Below, piece after piece: positions 12,623-14,478 of a stretch of 14,478 nucleotides of DNA (its first letter is position 1; each line of letters starts with the position of its first letter). The stretch is from CAYOVG01 sp964407285 (GTDB taxonomy: Bacteria > Desulfobacterota > Syntrophobacteria > Syntrophobacterales > Syntrophobacteraceae). The notes under the pieces were generated by a model. It was not told the DNA's origin and did not search any database. It saw only the letters and a program-made list of their open reading frames with translations. The stretch lies in the NCBI GenBank assembly GCA_964407285.1, contig CAYOVG010000167.1, positions 1 to 14,478 on the forward strand, written 5' to 3'. A program made the translations under genes and the position numbers.

Positions 12623-13162
12623 TTAAGCCCCATCGAGCCTGGCGCGGGATTTCTCCATCATCCAGGCTTCGGGGTCGGTGTAGTAGAACCTCAGGTCGGC
12701 AAGGGTCCTGTAGTGTTCTCTTTCATCGACGACCATGTGTTGGAGGAACCGGCGCTCCATCGCTTCCGTCGAGCCGGACAGCCGGCTTTCGAAGAACTTG
12801 ATGGCCGCATCTTCGAGCTGAAGCCCGGTGTCGATGGCCGCAACCTGGTCGGCGCACACCGGTGGCCGGTTCGCATATTCCTCCACGATCTTTCCGAATG
12901 CGCTTCTCAGATCGTCGGAATGCTCGGGATAGTAGCGGCAGGCGTCCTCCCATGCCTTGCCCTTCTTGATTTCCTCGTAAATCTCCTGAATATGCCTGCT
13001 GTGTTCCTCCTCGGCGTCCCGCAGCATGCGGAACGTCTCCCTGCCGAAGTTGTCCGAGTCGGGACAGCTCTTCATGGACTGCTCGTACAGGGCTTTTTTC
13101 TTCTCCTTCATATCGAGAGCGGCACAAAACATTTCTCCGGCGTCATCCAGTCCGGTGGCCAT
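12623..13162 (-). CDS. Rubrerythrin-like ferritin-fold diiron protein
   Basis: This is a 179-aa four-helix ferritin-like protein of the rubrerythrin group without the rubredoxin domain. Candidate diiron ligands are Glu20 or Glu27, ExxH at 51-54 (AEEEH), Glu117 and/or Glu125 (LQLEDAAIKFFESR) and ExxH at 147-150 (DEREHYRTL). The paired ExxH motifs are the family hallmark. Such proteins reduce peroxide or handle iron in anaerobes. The electron donor would have to be separate, because the usual CxxC rubredoxin tail is absent. AAGGAG sits seven bases before ATG 13162. It lies first in the minus-strand block after tpx, and the 8-bp tandem repeat follows its stop. Confidence 0.85.
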   Translation of the reverse strand: MATGLDDAGEMFCAALDMKEKKKALYEQSMKSCPDSDNFGRETFRMLRDAEEEHSRHIQEIYEEIKKGKAWEDACRYYPEHSDDLRSAFGKIVEEYANRPPVCADQVAAIDTGLQLEDAAIKFFESRLSGSTEAMERRFLQHMVVDEREHYRTLADLRFYYTDPEAWMMEKSRARLDGA

Positions 13163-13517
13163 CTATGGACTCCTTTGCATCTTCTGGAGGTTTTCCCCAT
13201 CCGGTCCGGTCCGAATGGAGCATCAGTCAGCAGTTACAGCGCTCACGAGCTATGGGCTGTTTCGCCGGCCCGGTTCGCGTCACTCCCGTTCATGCCGGGG
13301 CGGTCCCGTTCAGGCCGAGGGACCATGCCGGGGTATCGAGCGAAGCATGACGAACGGAGCATGAGGAAGCGCGAGGCATCGAAGCTCCCTCCCCCTCATG
13401 AGGATTCGTCATGAGGCATCGAGCGGCTGAACGGGGACGTCAGCCTCGATGGACATATCGGAGCATGCCGTGAGCTTTGCCGTACGGGGGAGCTAACGCT
13501 ACGCTCCCCCGCCGCGC
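13163..13517. other. Intergenic gap with imperfect palindromes
   Basis: There is no supportable gene in 355 bases. Structures: CATGACGAA (13346-13354) pairs with TTCGTCATG (13405-13413), with an inner CATGAG (13360-13365) and CTCATG (13395-13400), forming a large imperfect cruciform. GAGGCATCGA occurs twice (near 13373 and 13413). The promoter of the ferritin-like gene should lie here, but I cannot place it. Confidence 0.5.
13485..13511 (-). terminator. Hairpin just after tpx (terminator-like)
   Basis: CGGGGGAGC (13485-13493) pairs perfectly with GCTCCCCCG (13503-13511), a 9-bp stem with a 9-base loop, seven bases beyond the tpx stop on the minus strand. No T-run follows, so termination is plausible but not assured. 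Protection of the mRNA end is an alternative. Confidence 0.5.
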
Positions 13518-14033
13518 TTACAGGCAGCTCTTAGCGGCTTGCAGCGCCGCGTCGTAATCGGGTTCGTTGGCGATCTCCTTCACCAGGTCCACATGCTTTA
13601 CGGTCCCCTGCCGGTCGACCACGAAGACGGCCCTCGCCAGCAGGCGCAATTCCTTGAGTAAAACGCCGTAGGCGGTTCCGAAAGAGGCGTCGCGATGATC
13701 GGAGAGGGTGGTGAGTTTGTCCACTCCCGCCGCTCCGCACCAGCGTTTCTGAGCGAAGGGCAGGTCCATGCTGATGGTGAGAATGGCGACGTCGTCGCCG
13801 AGGGTGGAAGCTTCGTTGTTGAACCTGCGTGTTTCCATATCACAGACGGGCGTATCCAGGGAAGGCACGGAGGATATGATGCATACCTTTCCGGAATATG
13901 AAGAGAACTTGACGGGCGACAGGGCATTGTCGATCACCTCGAAATCGGGGGCCTTGTCTCCGACGTTGATTTCGGCGCCCACCAGGGTAAGGGGATTTCC
14001 TCTCATAGTGACCGCATCGGCTCGCTCTTGCAT
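13518..14033 (-). CDS. tpx: Thiol peroxidase Tpx (atypical two-Cys peroxiredoxin)
   Basis: This is a 171-aa thioredoxin-dependent lipid/alkyl hydroperoxide peroxidase. The diagnostic Tpx block is SVPSLDTPVCDMETRRFN, with catalytic Thr61 and peroxidatic Cys64. The resolving cysteine is Cys99 in DLPFAQKRWCGAAG, exactly the Tpx pattern, and Arg134 in LLARAVFVVD is also conserved. Length is normal (about 165-170). AAGGAG is well spaced before ATG 14033. There is no signal peptide, so it should be cytoplasmic, unlike the membrane-anchored peroxiredoxin at 10915. A hairpin follows its stop, and a 355-base gap separates it from the next gene, so it is probably its own transcript. The upstream region has repeated operator-like sequence. 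Confidence 0.95.
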   Translation of the reverse strand: MQERADAVTMRGNPLTLVGAEINVGDKAPDFEVIDNALSPVKFSSYSGKVCIISSVPSLDTPVCDMETRRFNNEASTLGDDVAILTISMDLPFAQKRWCGAAGVDKLTTLSDHRDASFGTAYGVLLKELRLLARAVFVVDRQGTVKHVDLVKEIANEPDYDAALQAAKSCL

Positions 14034-14068
14034 TCCACTCTCCTTCTCTTCTCAAGGGCCTCGAAGTT

Positions 14069-14175
14069 GTCGGCAGATTATCGGTATGTGTATGCGACCT
14101 CAAAGAAACCGGTTCGTAAGGTTGTCGGCAAATTCTCATTCCAGTCGGTAGATTATCAGCATGCGACCTCGAAAT
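14069..14175 (-). promoter_or_regulatory. Three operator-like direct repeats upstream of tpx
   Basis: On the minus strand a motif close to GATAATCTGCCGAC occurs at 14082-14069 and, with single changes, at 14157-14144; a partial copy GAGAATTTGCCGAC lies at 14137-14124. Two of the copies are preceded by the same GAGGTCGCAT block (14103-14093 and 14170-14161 regions), giving a repeat of roughly 33-36 bases. Copies two and three start 20 bases apart, about two helical turns. Their place 36-125 bases upstream of tpx suggests a regulator binding site. No regulator is identified. Confidence 0.5.
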
Positions 14176-14478
14176 GATCATTATGTGATTTGATTTGCAC
14201 ACACGTTCGGAACGTCGAGACTTCTTTATAATCATTGCGGTTACCCGGAGCAAGGTGGGGAGAGCGTGGAATTGTCGAGAGGAAAGACTGTAAATCCATG
14301 CCGGCGGAGGGTGGCGAGGCGGTGCGCCTGGGGGCGGGAAGTCGGGAAACGTCGAGAAGCCCGGATCGGGGCTCCGCTTACGTGGGAATGCCAACGCGGA
14401 GCCTGACGCGACTGCGGGGGCCTGACGCAACAACGATTGATCGAATTGGGTAAGTGCATTCAGGATAATGTCGTGGGT
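14176..14478. other. Non-coding end of window with short repeats
   Basis: I see no supportable gene. GGCTCCGC (14370-14377) pairs with GCGGAGCC (14396-14403) as an 8-bp stem. GCCTGACGC is directly repeated at 14401-14409 and 14420-14428. The minus-strand reading GGCATTCCCACGTAAGCGG resembles the dispersed intergenic repeats of many proteobacteria, but one copy cannot show that. Confidence 0.4.

Noticed and set aside
12335..13414. 359-codon plus-strand frame with HSPIHP-type repeats
   Set aside because: The repeats are just the 8-bp DNA repeat read in frame, and the rest is antisense to the ferritin-like gene. No ribosome site or family match.
13840..14433. 197-codon minus-strand frame overlapping the tpx start
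   Set aside because: It runs through the tpx upstream repeats, and its residues are the repeats read in frame. Tpx itself is unambiguous.
14235..14453. 72-codon frames on both strands near the window end
   Set aside because: They have no ribosome site or family features, and their sequence follows the GC-rich short repeats there.

Overview
The window looks like chromosome from a GC-rich, anaerobic bacterium. Three things suggest this: cobalt-precorrin (CbiC/CbiL) corrin synthesis under a cobalamin riboswitch, a rubredoxin-less rubrerythrin-like diiron protein beside several thiol peroxidases and zinc-ribbon proteins, and gene content that resembles a syntrophic or sulfate-reducing deltaproteobacterium (Syntrophobacter-like). 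That placement is an impression from gene content, not a computed one.

Region 1 (about 1-4895, plus strand) is a vitamin B12 operon. A complete cobalamin riboswitch with a readable terminator/antiterminator switch precedes cbiC (cobalt-precorrin-8 methylmutase), cbiL (cobalt-precorrin-2 C20-methyltransferase), and a BtuC/FecCD-type permease, its ATPase and its periplasmic binding protein. De novo synthesis and corrinoid (or metal-chelate) uptake therefore seem to share one B12-sensing switch.

Region 2 (4966-6683, minus strand) is a two-gene module of unknown function. A 139-aa conserved-looking protein is followed, through an ATGA overlap, by a 433-aa protein whose C-terminal half has the layout of an ImmA/IrrE peptidase domain but has lost every expected zinc ligand. 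It sits between housekeeping blocks like an accessory insertion and is the best candidate for an undescribed system. Next come an orphan NarL-type response regulator (6718-7368) and a small secreted protein (7492-7815), both on the minus strand.

Region 3 (7816-9674, plus strand) holds an 85-aa four-cysteine protein and a lipoprotein glutaminyl cyclase, separated by two strong GC-rich hairpins. Region 4 (9675-10317) is a degraded gap. It contains a truncated nucleotidyltransferase (MNT/AbiEii-like) remnant of 56 codons and a long hairpin.

Region 5 (10318-14033, minus strand) is an oxidative-stress and thiol-redox cluster. In transcription order it has Tpx thiol peroxidase (alone, with repeated operator-like sequences upstream), a ferritin-like diiron protein, a TlpA/ResA-type periplasmic thioredoxin, a membrane-anchored one-Cys peroxiredoxin, and two tiny zinc-ribbon proteins. 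An 8-bp tandem repeat of about 20 units separates the ferritin-like gene from the TlpA gene. The last 445 bases hold tpx upstream sequence and repeats but no gene I can support.
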